A DNA stretch of 64,000 nt from Brasenia schreberi (GCA_036023115.1 JAYKKT010000090.1:31537001-31601000); one strand, 5' to 3'. Counted from the first letter of the stretch, positions 49,241 to 61,418 are shown. Numbers and translations: made by a program. Notes: a model not told the origin generated them from the sequence alone.

Positions 49241-49635
49241 ATCAAATGTGTTCTGTTCACCGTATATGTAACTCATCGTACTCAACAACTAAATAACAAG
49301 AATAAATGATGAACAAAGGGAGGAATTACCCAGCATGAAGATTGTAATGGAAATTCTGGGACTGGTTTAGTTGGAAGCGTTCTCGTTCCTTGGCATGTAC
49401 ATGCAGTATCAAGTCATGTTCATTAGGACGGTGTTTTACAAATTGGCTTCCTTTTCTGCTTCTGTCTCTGGAGAAAGAATTTGATGGGTCTCCACTGGGC
49501 AACGCCTTGAGGGGGTGTAATGATTTATGCCATATATGAAAAAGTAGTATAGGCAAACTTAGTGGTGTGAAAAGTAAAAGCATTCAACCTGATTAGCTGC
49601 TATACATGAGAGATTAAACTAGAAAAGTTCACAAG

Positions 49636-49655
49636 CTCTCTCTCTCTCTCTCTCT

Positions 49656-49701
<46 letters not shown>

Positions 49702-49702
49702 G
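49636..49702. repeat. (CT)n-(TA)n compound microsatellite
   Basis: CT run followed by an AT run of about 45 bases and a short agagag end. Confidence 0.95.
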
Positions 49703-49931
49703 AGAGATTGACTGGTATACAATAGCATCCTTAAGTGTTAGTAAATTCAAACAAATTTTAACATCTTTCTTTGTTTTTCTTTGTTGATAGTTGAGATTGA
49801 ATATATAAAGTAAACAGTACATTTATATTTTTTATAGGTACACTATTCACATGGGAAATTTCATCAAATAAAGATGGAGGATTGAATGATTGAAATTTGT
49901 TTGGTACCTAAGGGTGTTAGCATATACCAGT

Positions 49932-49937
49932 TTCTCT

Positions 49938-50013
<76 letters not shown>
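49932..50013. repeat. (CT)n-(AT)n compound microsatellite
   Basis: CT run of about 24 bases, then about 55 bases of AT. It borders the SINE on its right. Confidence 0.95.
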
Positions 50014-50014
<1 letters not shown>

Positions 50015-50015
50015 G

Positions 50016-50182
50016 CTTTTATAATCCAACACATACCCTTATTTTCTCTTGTGGAAGTTCTTTTGTTTGGTTACAATGGGAGGCCAAAACCTAATACACA
50101 CGTGTACCCACCTGTGAATCGAACTCACCACCTGCGAGTGGGCGTCACAGAGCCCTACCCGTGAGCTAATGCTCTGGGCGCT
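50016..50182 (-). mobile_element. tRNA-derived SINE
   Basis: Minus-strand head gcgcccagagcattagctca, with an A box (ttagctcacgggtagggc, about 50169-50152) and a B box (gagttcgattcac, 50126-50114). A non-tRNA body follows with 'ggcctcccattgtaacc' near 50085-50070. The body and the imperfect acceptor stem make a SINE more likely than a tRNA gene. A related body word recurs near 60045. Confidence 0.65.
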
Positions 50183-50199
50183 TCTTTAGCGGAAGTTCC

Positions 50200-52570
50200 T
50201 TGTCATAATCTCAATAAAAAAAAGAACCAAATTTCCAGTAAATTTAACTCCATACAGCTTTCCTTTTCAACATTTATCACCATAAGTTTCCTTAGCTATA
50301 TGAAATTTTGAAAGGCAATTTCTAACGTCTTCTTTTATGGTTGGGCAATCACATTAACCAAAATGATTCCTGGCATCAAACAGATTTGTTAGGATCCTTG
50401 TAATTTAATTGCAAGGTGAATTTAGATTTAATGCATCATCAAACCCAAATGTTGATGAAAATCTATTCTATAATTTGATCCTCTGTTCATTGTTAAATGA
50501 CAAAAAGCAATCCAAAACTCAATTCCTTTAATATTCATCCCCCGAAATATGAAATAAGTACTCTTAGGTTTAATACCACATGCTTTCTGGATCTAAATGG
50601 CATCATTATCATTATGATCGGCATACCATGTCTGGTGTCATTTAATTGGTCATGTTCAATAACCCTTTTTATCATATAATTAGGTTTATGTGTTCTCTTA
50701 GCATGAAACTCACTTATTCATTCTCATTAGTATCTCATATTAATCATGACTTCGACACATAAAGATCTTAACAAGATATACAAATCTCAATTGTGTATTC
50801 TATGTCGCAAACCATTTAGAATATTTGAATCTGACTATTCCATCATTCATATTCTTAACCGTTTTGAGAATGGAAGCTTTCTTACGGGAAAATTGCATAT
50901 TACATAAAGTTTTGACCTGATGTGCAGACACGAGAGACCTACCTGTTTTTAGGTGCAAGTACACTTAAGTTACTATATTACTCCCCTTGCAACCAAAAGA
51001 AAGAAAGTTACTATATTACTTAGCAAATTAAGAGGGGAAGAAAGATGAGATGCCCGTTTTGGTGCATGATGCCTTTCAACAGAAAACTGTGATGCATGGT
51101 TGCTTGTCTGAATGCTCGTTTTTCTGGAGGTCTCTGGCTGCGCTCAAAAGTAAGCAACTACGATCTCTCTTCGAACTTTGACCAACAAAAGTTCATGATC
51201 TCATTGGCTTCAAATGTAAATCATACTACGGAAATTGCCTCCTCTTTTGGTTATTATCGGTGGTTGCAGTTCATGCTCATAGATCTCCCATTCTTAGTCG
51301 GATTTTTCTTTTGGGATTTGTTAGGTCCTTTTGTATTATCAGCCAGTCAATAATCAAAATAGCAACAGTTATATAAACCAACTCTCGGTCTCTCTCTCCC
51401 CCCCATTTAGGTGAGATCATGCTGACTTTTTGAGGAACACTGACATTGTACAATTCAGTGTGCACGACAACCACAATGTAAAGTTGGTTTTCACGATGTG
51501 GAGATTCCACGATTAGATTTTTGGGCTTGGCTTATTTATGCGGAGACTTGCTTTTCCACAATATCACCAATTTTTCTGGAGTATCTTCTGCGTTTTGTGG
51601 TAAAATCTTCATTAAGGAAGTCAATTCTATGTAATTGATAATGGCTGCAGAAATGACGGTTAAACTCGCATTTCTTATTGATCATAAGCTTTTATGGTAG
51701 CTAAATATTTTCGGATACGTCTACAAGAATATGGAACCCATTTTTGGGTGATTTCAGGGAGAAAATCATGGCCAGATGAGACTAATAAATGATGCTCTTG
51801 TATAACCTGGTCGACTTTTCCAATTTACGTACTTTTTTCTCAATTAGGAGCAAACACATGAAAATCCATCAGCTAGCGCAAAATGAACCTACATCCTGAT
51901 TCAGTACTGCGATTTCCTTGTTGGCATGAATAGCCAGGTTGATTCTTGGGTTCCCAAACTAGTTATTCGGAGTCATTGCTTTTAGCAGTGCTGTGCGCAT
52001 TGATTTTGATTCACTTCCCATGCACCAGAATGACAAATACTGGTTGTTCACAGAGAATGTTTGCAATGCGTTGAACTACCCATCCAATGCTAGATTTAGT
52101 TTTACGTATGCAGCTTTACATGATCGATCAACTATGTTACTGCATCTGATTATTGACATTAAGAAGAGTGGGCTCCTTTCAGGTACAATTTCATTCTCCC
52201 CGTTTGGATTGTCGAAGGCCATCTGATCAGTAATGATGAAAAAACAACCCATAGGACGTGAAAGTTCACGCCTGTAGATTAAAGTCAGTGAAGATAATAC
52301 AGATGAACACAAGAGGATGGTAAAGCGTTTAACAAGTTGCATGACCATAAAGGAGACAAGGGATATATGCAGAAAGGTTGTCCTCAGAAAACCCTTAAAA
52401 GGATAAAAGTGGGGAAAATGGTAAGGAATGAAAGATATTATGATGTTAAAATCCATTATTTTATATGCTTCACAGTTACAAACTCTGCCATAAGAGGAGG
52501 TTATCTAACCTAATTAGTTGAGTGTTTAACTGAAAGCAAGCAAAAAGAAAGCACATAATACGAATTTTCT
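50200..52570. other. Intergenic region between the RTE element and the BOR pseudogene
   Basis: AT-rich sequence, no gene recognised. Open frames at 50497-50679, 51096-51353 and 51993-52226 show no known motif and ordinary composition. The last part may include the old 3' flank of the BOR locus. Confidence 0.45.
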
Positions 52571-52590
52571 AACAAATCTACTTTGAACTT

Positions 52591-52765
52591 GAACCAGCAG
52601 GATAGCCCAAATTTGATCTTATTTCTTCAGTCACTGGAGTCATGGGCCCTCTAGTAGCAACCGGAGAATTTTTGTTCGAACCAGCAGAATAGCCCAAGTT
52701 TGATCTTATTTCTTCAGTCACTGGACTCATTGACCCTCTACTAGCAAGCCAGGGACTCTGCAACT
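52591..52765 (-). repeat. 87-bp in-frame tandem repeat in the BOR C-terminal tail
   Basis: The tail ends in two 29-residue units, each with RG.M(S/T)PVTEEIRSNLGY and a following AGS. The DNA period is 87 bases (gaaccagcag at 52591, gaaccagcag again at 52678). In-frame length and conserved sequence suggest it formed while the gene was still coding. Confidence 0.9.
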
Positions 52766-53836
52766 GCCGGAGCTCATTTATGCGAGGGCTGTATACCCTG
52801 TCTGAAGTAGTTGGGCTAGGTAAGCCTCTCAAATGATCTGCTCCTAGAGTCTTAGATGTGCTGGTCATTTTTGGACTGTAAATATGTCTAATTTCACCAC
52901 GGCTGCAAGTAATGATCCCATCTAGAATCTCCCCATCATCTGGAGAGGGAAGCCTCATGGCTTCAGTCAAACTATTTGGAACATCATCCTGCTAAAATGA
53001 AAGTACTGGCTGTTAGTGGTAAAAAAGCAAATCCAGCATAGCCAGATAAAAACAGTTCTAAAAGAAATAGAAGCACTAATCCTCCATCAGCACAAAACCA
53101 GTGCACATTGCTCACACATGCACACATACAGAAGCAGACAACACGATGAGGCTGGCAATGGAACTGGAAACTTTTTACTACTGAAAAGTATGAGAATTTC
53201 AATGTTCACTACTGAAAATAGGATAGCTTGCCTGTAAGGCAGATTTAAGGCAAAGCGCAGGAAAGTTATGGTACAATTTAAACGTGAAAATGTCCGAAGT
53301 GTGCTTTCTTGATATGCAGCTAGATTAAACTTAACATCAATTGCATGAATTTCGTATTATAAAGTTGTGTACTTATCAGAGTAAAGGGGACTGACAGCTG
53401 GGAAAGACAGAGCAGGAGCTTCTTCATATTCTGCTGCGTCCAAGTCTTGAAGGTGCGCGCCTTTGAAAAACTTTGGCAGAAGGTATTGACGCACGGGAAC
53501 AAGTAGCATGATCATCATAGGGAACAGAACACCAGCAATAGGAATCTTTGTAATTCCAAAACAGACAACCAAGTATGCCGCCTGAAAGATTGTGAACGTA
53601 GCAATTGTTCTGAACGGCACAGTTTCGACAAAGGTTGCATGGTGCTCCTCTAGTACTCTGATGATGAAAATAAAACATGAGAACAAAATCCAATGGCAGA
53701 GTAATACCAAAAAAGATGCAGTAAAACAATAGCCTCTAAAGTGTTAGGAGGACACCATAAAACTTGATCTTTCTATTTTGAACTTAACTGCTAATATGGC
53801 ACAAGATCACGGTCGATGGTGTGTGATCTTCCTATT

Positions 53837-54090
53837 TTGCCATGAAAGCAAGTAGCCCCAGAGTACAGAAGTTGGAATCATTTTCAGGAAAGGCATTGCT
53901 GCTGCTAATATCCTCCTACCATCAAAGATTGGAGCAAGTTGCTTACTCGTTGTTCTTTAACCTCAACAGGCACAAGTCATCAATTTCCTTCTCAACATCA
54001 AATATTGACTCATCAATCTGGAGCATTTATACTCCCCATGCTTGATGCCAATTGAATAGTTGACTTTTCAACTTTAATCCCTGTCAAAAC
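53837..54090 (-). pseudogene. Partial second copy of BOR block 9
   Basis: This parallels 54200-54451 at an offset of about 366 bp. It keeps VEKEIDDL, then reads (with a lost dinucleotide) [18 protein letters not shown], a [18 protein letters not shown] and part of FAFMA, and then stops matching. It lacks the two extra bases found in the main copy, so it preserves the older state at that site. A short RTE-like piece (ttaactgctaatatggcaca, 53785-53804) lies next to it. Confidence 0.85.
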
Positions 54091-54477
54091 AAGTTTAGGC
54101 AAGGTTGGACGATAACATGGTATGCTACTTGTATCTTCTGCTGGGTGCAGTGAAGAGTAATAGGATCCTTTCCCAGAATTGGTTGCCTGGTAAACTTTCA
54201 ATGGCCATGAAGGCAAAGTAGCCCCAAAGTACTGAGGTTGGGATCTTCTTGAGGAAAGGCATGGCTGCAACGCATCCTCCCACCATTGCAGCTTGAAGCA
54301 AGTTACTGACACGCGTTGTTCCTTTACCTCAACGGGCAGCAGGTCATCTATTTCCTTCTCAACATCAAATATACTCTCATCAACAGGTGCATCAACCATT
54401 CCCATACTTGACGCCATTTGGATTGTGGAATCCTTTAGTTCCTTCAAGCCCTGTTACAAGCAAATGCGGCAAAGAAC

Positions 54478-54478
<1 letters not shown>

Positions 54479-54520
<42 letters not shown>
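54479..54520. repeat. (AG)n microsatellite
   Basis: About 42 bases of AG, inside the BOR pseudogene between blocks 8 and 9. Confidence 0.97.
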
Positions 54521-54526
<6 letters not shown>

Positions 54527-57221
54527 TACACTAGAAGTCCCTTGATAAATCAAGGGAGTCTGCATTTGTTGATAAACTTCTTGCATGTCTCCATAGAGTT
54601 GTCCCAAGCTTGAATTTTGCTTCATGCTTTCACGAGCCGTTTGTACAAGCCGGTTACGCAGAAGCTGGTTTCACAGTCATTATCTTAATTTAAGAATGTC
54701 AATTACCAATTAATCATACTTCTGCTAAATAATGGCTCCACTTTCTCACCTGATGCTTGAGAGTAGCCAGACTTTTTGTATGCATAGGAGACTGTGGGAT
54801 GACACCATTTGATGGAGGGATTCCAACAAGGCCGCATAGTAAAGTCTATGACATGACAACTATAATTTTAAGGTGGCTTTCTTAAATTGAACTCTTTCTG
54901 CTGAGCAAGCTGAGATGCCACACTATGGTCAAAATAATAGAGCACAGCAATCATTGTCGCTGGAATAAACGCACCAATAATATAGAGGATTGGCACATTC
55001 AGCATGTCCTGTCAGTGATTTTAAATATTGCATAAGAACTTTCCATGGAAATGTTGAAAATATAAAAAATGAAAGAGAAATTTAATCATCATATATCCTA
55101 ACAATAAAATAATTTGGACTTATTAACTAGCCATGCCTTTATGACAGTCCAGTTTTCATATGCACCTGGGGACCATGGATTTGGACTGAAGAGGCGCCTA
55201 GGATTCCTTTTGGAATACTTCCAGCTGGTATATACAGAAACAGCAGTCCAGCTGGTATATAAGAAACAGCAGTCCATAATAGAACCATCAAGGGGACACC
55301 ATAATCTGCTATAAAGCCCCGTAACCATCCTGTAATAAGGGGAAACTAAATCTAAGAATTACTGAAACATGATGAAAGAACATGGCCAAAAGATGAGTCT
55401 AATGGCTATATTTTCAGTTATTTTGAAGTAAAAAGCAAATCTAAGTCCCTGTTGATCAGATTTAACCTCCAGATTATCCTCTTCCATTAGTGAGGGTTGC
55501 ATCCCAATTCATAGCTTGTAGTTCCAAGAAAATTTAGTGGGTCTATAGAAATTCATAAATCTGACATATTATGGGTTTAAGCCTTTCTTCATGGATTAAA
55601 GAGAAGCCAAAATCTTATAAAATCAGTTTCAAGAGTAGCAACAACATATTCATCAAGACAGAATTAAATGCAAATCGTAGAAAGTTCTAAGCTTTAAAGA
55701 CAATTTTTGGAATGTTCAATTTTTCAAGCAGTGTTCAATTTGCATATCACTAATGTCCAGTCAGTAACATCAAGAGCAACTCTTTCCTAATGGACTGCTT
55801 CATGAAATCCATTGTGACTTTTCTCTTTTAAAAGCCAGCATTTCTGTTAATTTTTTTTGTTACCCAACCAAGAGGCCTTACAGATCCGGGAAAATCGGAA
55901 GGGAAAGGGGATGGGGCAGGGACCAAATCCATGACATCAAGCACATCGCTGTAAAGACCATGGTCGGTGCCATGTAAGTTATTAGCTTATTGGCTTCCGT
56001 CAAATACTACTTTCATAAAGAATGCATATCCTAATGGAAGAAATTAGTATTTCTAACTTCTATGAATATTCCACAAACTGACTGCAAGGGAAAGAGAATT
56101 ATATGCTTTCTTACTCGTTGATAAAGCAAATGCACATGTGATTTGGAACCTCTCTAAAATTTAACAAATCTTACCTGTTCCATATCGCCAAGACCTTGCT
56201 TTTCGGCTTCTCAATGACGTAAGCAGAAGGCCAAAGGACAGAACCAAAGCAAACATGCCATTGCCAAATCTCCATGAAGATTGAAACTCAGTTGATGTTA
56301 AGTTTGCTCTCTCGGGTACACAAAACTCATTGATGAGGCCCTGTTAAACCCAATTGGAGAGCATCTTTATCAGTTGAATTAATTGCCATCCAATATTATA
56401 TTATAAATCATCTTATTTTTCCATTACTTCATACAAGAACCAGATAATCATTTGTGCTAAAAATTCATTGAGTCAATATTACTGTGCAGAGAAAACAGAA
56501 AGATGGCTCCTACTTTAGTAGCCTCTTGCATGAAGAGCATTGCAATAAGAAGGCCGAACAGTTCCCCTGCTAGGCGAGTGAACCTGTTGATGATGGAGCA
56601 AGCTCCTAAGATAGCCAGTAGGAACAACAAGATGGCAGTCCAAATGCATACCCTGCCCATACAATAAATTCATGAGGCAAATAAGTTTCTTCTTTAAGGC
56701 AACTTACAGACAGTAAATTGTCATAAAAATTAAAGCCAAGAACATAAAGGACTATATCACTTCAAATCTGAAAGTGAGCAGGTTATACCATCCGGTCCAT
56801 GCTAGGAAGAGCTTTGAACCCAAGTCTGGTCTACTTTTAGCAAAGTTGAACATGAATGTATACATAATTACAGTTGGCTCTGCTACTCCAAGAATCAACA
56901 AAGGCTGGCCTCCTATAATAGAGTGCATAATTCCACACAATGCAGTGGATGCTAATGTTTGAACTGCAGTGAGTACTCCATCTGAAAATTGTTGGAACAC
57001 AGCACATCAAATTCAAGGTACATTATATCAATATCTCTGCATTTATGTAAATCAGCTATCTTATCATAAACAGGATACCAAGCATGGATAAAATCCAAGA
57101 AACTTATGGGATATGATCAACAAAATGTTAATCAGTACAAATACTTAAATATGATTCTGTAATGTACCTGTATCTCTTTCCAATTGCTCTCCAAATGAAA
57201 TAACTGGAATTGCTGATGCAA

Positions 57222-57640
57222 AAAAATATATATGTGGTAGGGGCTAATATCCTAAGAAACAGCAGTTTAAGTACCAAGTTAACATTCCAATCGAAAGAAG
57301 TGTGAGTATTGTATTGCTCTAAAAGTGTATTAATCTTAAAGGAATACCAACTGAATAAAAAGTAGGTTGTAAATGAGCTGACCTTAAGTAAACTATTCGA
57401 GCTCGAATCATTAAATGCTTGAAAAAGCTAGTTTGTTTAACTAAATATATATGTGGTAGGGGCTAATATGCTAAGAAACAGCAGTTTAAGTACCAAGTTA
57501 ACATTCCAATCGAAAGAAGTGTGAAGTATTGTTTCTAAAAGTGTAGTAATCTTAAAGGAATACCAACTGAATAAAAAGTAGGTAGTAAATGAGCTGAACT
57601 TCGTAAACTATTCGAGCTCGAATCATTAAATGCTCGAAAA
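57222..57640. repeat. 219-bp tandem duplication including a BOR splice acceptor
   Basis: The words atatatatgtggtaggggct and aagaaacagcagtttaagta occur at about 57225-57280 and again about 219 bases later. The second copy also carries 'aaaggaataccaactgaata'. The unit includes the start of BOR block 2 and its acceptor. Confidence 0.9.
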
Positions 57641-57930
57641 GGCTCATTTGTTTAACTAAACAAACTAGTTCAAGCTTAAACTTAGGCTCAATTATTTAAC
57701 CGAGCCAAGCTCAATTTTATTTGTATTCATAATTGTATTTTATGTGTCCCAAGATAAGGCTCCTCTAGAGTGAATTTGTCAGTAAATTGAGTAAATAATC
57801 AAATTATAAACGAGTTAAACAAGCCTTGCCCAAGCTTTAAATTTGGCTCGTTTAAATAAATGAGTTAAGCTTGAGTAATCTCTTTATTTCATAAGCCAAC
57901 TCCTTTACACCCCTAATAAAAAGAAAAGCT
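57640..57930. other. Gagct/ctcgttt-word repeat, possible small DNA element
   Basis: Inverted words (gagccaagctcaattt, ggctcgtttaaataaatgag, caagcttaaac) give a pattern common to small non-autonomous plant elements in gene introns. No target duplication was found. Confidence 0.35.
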
Positions 57931-58929
57931 TTCTATCTCCATTAAATTATATGTCATGATATCAAAATCCACTACCCCGATTTCTAAGAAAATAAAGAGT
58001 ATTTTGTAGCATAAGAAAGATGCACCTGAAGCCTGCCGTGAGGCCACCAATCCAGTCTTGCTTGTAAGCACTCATTCCTCTGACAAACCAGAGTAAAAGA
58101 CTCAGCTTTTTATGGGCGTTATGGATGAGAATGATGAGAGAGCCATGACCCAAATTGTCAGACCCATGTAAAAGGACCTTTAAAGGCTCTATTCTTCTTT
58201 TGGAACACGTACATATTTTTCAAACTGCAGACTCAGTGAATGGGTGAAACTTCTTCAGAAAAAGAGACAAGATTACCTAACCATTCATTCAATGCGCTAG
58301 CTTACATCCCGGGAAAGAGCAAAGTCTCTCTCTGCACCAAAAACTGTACATAGGCAAACCGCGACCACCAAATCTGGAGTTATGTAACAGGCCAGTAACA
58401 CCCTCTCTTACACAGCTAAAGCTTGTCAGGAAGAACACCAATGATGGAAGTCGAAGCAAGGAGCAAGCATTCAGCTCATATTGCTATAACCTGAAACACA
58501 TCACAAATAAATAAGCATGAAAAAGGTCACAGGAAGAACTTGAGATTTGACAACGAGCAACTAATGTAATGGGGTCAAGGAGAGGAAGGCCGAAAAGGAT
58601 ACCACAATCGTTTAAAAAAGAACCCCATAGATTATGTACGAATATTCAAACAAAGAAAGCACAGAAAAAGGTTTATGGCTGCGTTGAAATCTTTAAAAAA
58701 TTAAGGAAAATGTGGTTCTCTGCATGCTCTCGATTTAATGAACTAGAGTGGGAATATGAATGTTGGTTGTAGAGTAACAAACTTACAGGGAGAATGGAAT
58801 AAGAAGAATAACAATTAATGGTGTATTCCTCTTATTTTATTCCTTATTTGTTGAGGTCCCAGTCCTTATTTGAGGGAAACCTTAATTTGAACTCTCAAAC
58901 CAAAAACTTGGGTTGGTTCAAGCAGTTCG

Positions 58930-59165
58930 ACACTTACTCCCTTAAGGAAGGTCTCGAGTTTGAATGTTGTGAATGGAGGAAACAAGTGCTTGGAGAGCTT
59001 TACCCCCAATAGTGGGACGAACCAACGCACGGTCTCGAGTTCGAATCTTGTGAATGGAGGAAACAAGTGCTGGGAGAGCTTTACCCTCAATAGTGGGTTG
59101 ACCCAGCTCGAACCGAATTCCTTTCGGTTTCGATATCGTTGATATAGTTCGTATAAAAAAAATTC
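58930..59165 (+). repeat. SINE-like unit with an 81-bp internal duplication and A-rich end
   Basis: The block ggtctcgagttcgaatcttg, aatggaggaaacaagtgct, gagagctttaccctcaatag occurs twice, at 58950 and 59031. It contains a B-box-like gagttcgaatc and ends in an A-rich run (59155-59161). The short frames it opens on both strands are not genes. Confidence 0.6.
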
Positions 59166-59169
59166 CCAG

Positions 59170-60000
59170 TGCCCTACAACCTAGATCAGTTTCTACACTG
59201 TCAAAGTGTCCAGTCTTATAAAATATATGAGATGGAAAAAATAAAAGCTAACATATTAACTCCATATCTACCGACTCTACTCAACTAGTCTATTAACAAA
59301 TTCAATGATGCTTCCTTCTTAAAGGAGATTTTAAGGCCATTCTCCTCGAAAGAGATTAATTGCTATATTCGAATCTGGCCCAATGCAATACTCTTAAGTC
59401 ATATTTGGAGTTGGAGTTGGATTTGGGTTTGGATCTGAATCCTAACCACTTAAATGTCATTACTAAAGAAGGGTTGAATTCGGCTGGTGCCTCAATTCTT
59501 ATTTGGGATCAGATTCAGACTAATGACAGGAGGAAAATTGTCATAAAATCCGAGTCTCATTCCATTGGATTTGGATCCCTATTCAAATTCAGATGTAAGA
59601 CTCTGCTAAATCCGAGATATTGTTAATAATTTTTAACATAATTCAGTCATTGATGAAAGAAATCAACAAAAGGCTTTCTTTTCTCTCTCTTTTTGGGAAA
59701 AATTAAATGATTAAAGGCAAAATTTACTCCGTCATTTTTAACCGTCAACCGGCTATTTTAGTGTTAATCTATCTGCATTTGAATTGTTCGATATTGCTTA
59801 ATCCCACATTCTTCATTCATGTGTAGTTCTGTGTTAGTGTCACTGCATATTGTGTCATGAAATGGCCGTGGGCCATTTTCTATCATTTTCCTCAGCATGG
59901 TTAGGTATTCTTTCTTTTAATAGAGAAACATGCATGAGCTTGAATTCAACGCATGCTTTTTTATGAGGGGGAGCAGCAAAAAGATTAAATAGTGGGTGAA
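59170..60000. other. Intergenic, no feature recognised
   Basis: AT-rich single-copy-looking sequence; nothing supported. Confidence 0.4.
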
Positions 60001-60034
60001 GACTGCACATCATACGAGGGCTATGGGTTTTTTT

Positions 60035-60115
60035 TGGGGGGGTTGTTACAATGGGAGGCTGAAGATGTGCACCACAAGAGTCGAACCCCCACCAGCAGCA
60101 ATGTTAGATAAAACA
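60035..60115 (-). mobile_element. SINE fragment related to the one at 50.1 kb
   Basis: Minus-strand reading has a B-box-like gttcgactc and then cagcctcccattgtaac, the same body word as in the SINE at 50016-50182. The 5' head is missing. Confidence 0.45.
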
Positions 60116-60430
60116 ATAATACTAGATGGAGTTTGGCTACATGGATTCTTTGTTTTCATAGAACTCAATCATATATCATGCTAACATTTAACTCAACATA
60201 AGCTGATTCTTTATTGTTTTCTTCCAACACTTTGGAAGTATTCCTCTCCCTCTTTAACATTCTCACAATCTAGTAATACATTCTTATTGAATCTTTTTTT
60301 GACATTTTTTTGTGTCCAAATAATCTTAAATGATTTTTTCTTATTTTATCATTTATTTGTGCCACTTTTAATTTATTTCTAGTAACCTTATTATTCTTTG
60401 TACGACCAGTCCCATATTAGATAAAACAAA
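60115..60430 (-). mobile_element. Degenerate RTE 3' end
   Basis: Plus-strand words tggctacatggattctttgt, taactcaacataagct.gattctttattg and ttccaacactttgg follow the order of the RTE tail seen inverted at 24650-24960, with many changes. Confidence 0.7.
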
Positions 60431-60672
60431 AGGAAAATTTTGTTTTTCATTTGGCATGACCTACAATCTCTTCAAGTTGATGCTGTCTAATGATACATAG
60501 TTTGAACTCAACTCGTGTACTATATATAGACACCTCAATGCCATCACCCAGAGAAAGTTATCTCTTGAATGGAAAGGACTTAAAAACAAGAAAAAATAAA
60601 TCACGTTATACATAAACTATTGTTTGCAGTTCTGCCAAGATCATGAGCGATGAATGCAGGTCGTATTAGGCA

Positions 60673-60676
<4 letters not shown>

Positions 60677-60726
<50 letters not shown>
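60677..60726. repeat. (AT)n-(AG)n compound microsatellite
   Basis: About 24 bases of AT, then about 28 of AG. Confidence 0.95.
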
Positions 60727-60729
<3 letters not shown>

Positions 60730-60929
60730 GCTTCGTGCTATCCCTCATGCAGTAGTGGGTGACAAGAATAAGTCAGCTATCCAAATTACCTAATCGATAG
60801 CGAAGCTTGAGCAATCATACACGCACATTTGTGCACAAAAACACAGTGAAATCACACACATGCAAGAGTGATGCTCTACACTTAAATGCAATGGTCATTA
60901 GTATAATTAGACAAAATTAGCATCAATGG

Positions 60930-61260
60930 CAATCGGGTGGGTCAGGGTAGGCGACACCCATACCTGGTCCTATACCTAAAACCTCAAGTTTCTTCGTCAT
61001 GCTTGCCCTGCTACCCGTGCCCGCCCATGCCCCATACTCCATTGGGTCGTGTATGGGTTGTGCTTGAGATACCACCAAACCCAACCTTGACTTTAGATCA
61101 TATATGTTTATCTATATGTCGAGTTCGGTACCTGTTATCCCATACCCGCCGCATACCCAGTAAAAGATATTCAGATTTTCCTGAACCCGAAACCCTACCT
61201 ACTGAAACTGGATAGTACCTGCCCATTCAGGTCAGCATCCCATGGCTCGGACCAATATTG
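60930..61260. other. Possible small hAT-like element
   Basis: GC-rich runs of 'cccatacc', 'gggtgggtcaggg' and 'gcccgcccatgcc' resemble the arms of small hAT elements such as the one at 21212-21763. The ends and target duplication were not resolved. Confidence 0.3.
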
Positions 61261-61335
61261 GGATCCCTTTTGTTGACAACGAGAACTTTTACAAATCTCT
61301 TTTCTTAAGCATATCAGATGTAGATACTCCCGTAG

Positions 61336-61381
61336 TATATATATATGTGTGTGTGTGTGTGAATGTGATATATATATATAT

Positions 61382-61416
<35 letters not shown>
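61336..61416. repeat. (AT)n, (GT)n, (AT)n, (GATA)n compound microsatellite
   Basis: Four adjacent simple repeats; the frame at 61289-61519 is an artefact. Confidence 0.95.

Positions 61417-61418
<2 letters not shown>

Larger units (their letters stand above)
52578..58090 (-). pseudogene. BOR: Boron transporter (BOR, SLC4 anion-exchanger family) unprocessed pseudogene
   Basis: BOR proteins export borate across the plasma membrane. Minus-strand exon-like blocks in family order: about 58080-58026 (YKQDWIGGLTAGFR), 57251-57168, 56981-56789 ([38 protein letters not shown]), 56652-56514 ([20 protein letters not shown]), 56340-56175, 55329-55137, 55008-54750, 54664-54541, 54450-54129 ([20 protein letters not shown]), 53657-53373 ([18 protein letters not shown]) and 52988-52578 (C-terminal tail). 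Damage: one extra T in a T7 run of block 2 (near 57221); a 27-nt in-frame repeat plus one lost base in block 6 (near 55200), with GC in place of the GT donor after it; a TAA at 54870-54868 and a short deletion in block 7; a GG donor after block 8; two extra bases in block 9 (54302-54315). The N-terminal exon is missing. Introns are kept, so it arose by DNA duplication. Assembly error could explain single-base changes but not the whole set. Confidence 0.85.

Noticed and set aside
50101..50182. Possible true tRNA gene on the minus strand
   Set aside because: A and B boxes exist, but the acceptor stem has a mismatch and a wobble, and a SINE body follows without a tRNA 3' end or T-run terminator.
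58569..58772. 67-codon Lys/Arg-rich frame (GSRRGRPKRIPQ)
   Set aside because: It has an AT-hook-like look but no family match that I recognise, no neighbouring exons and no conserved context; not supported as a gene.
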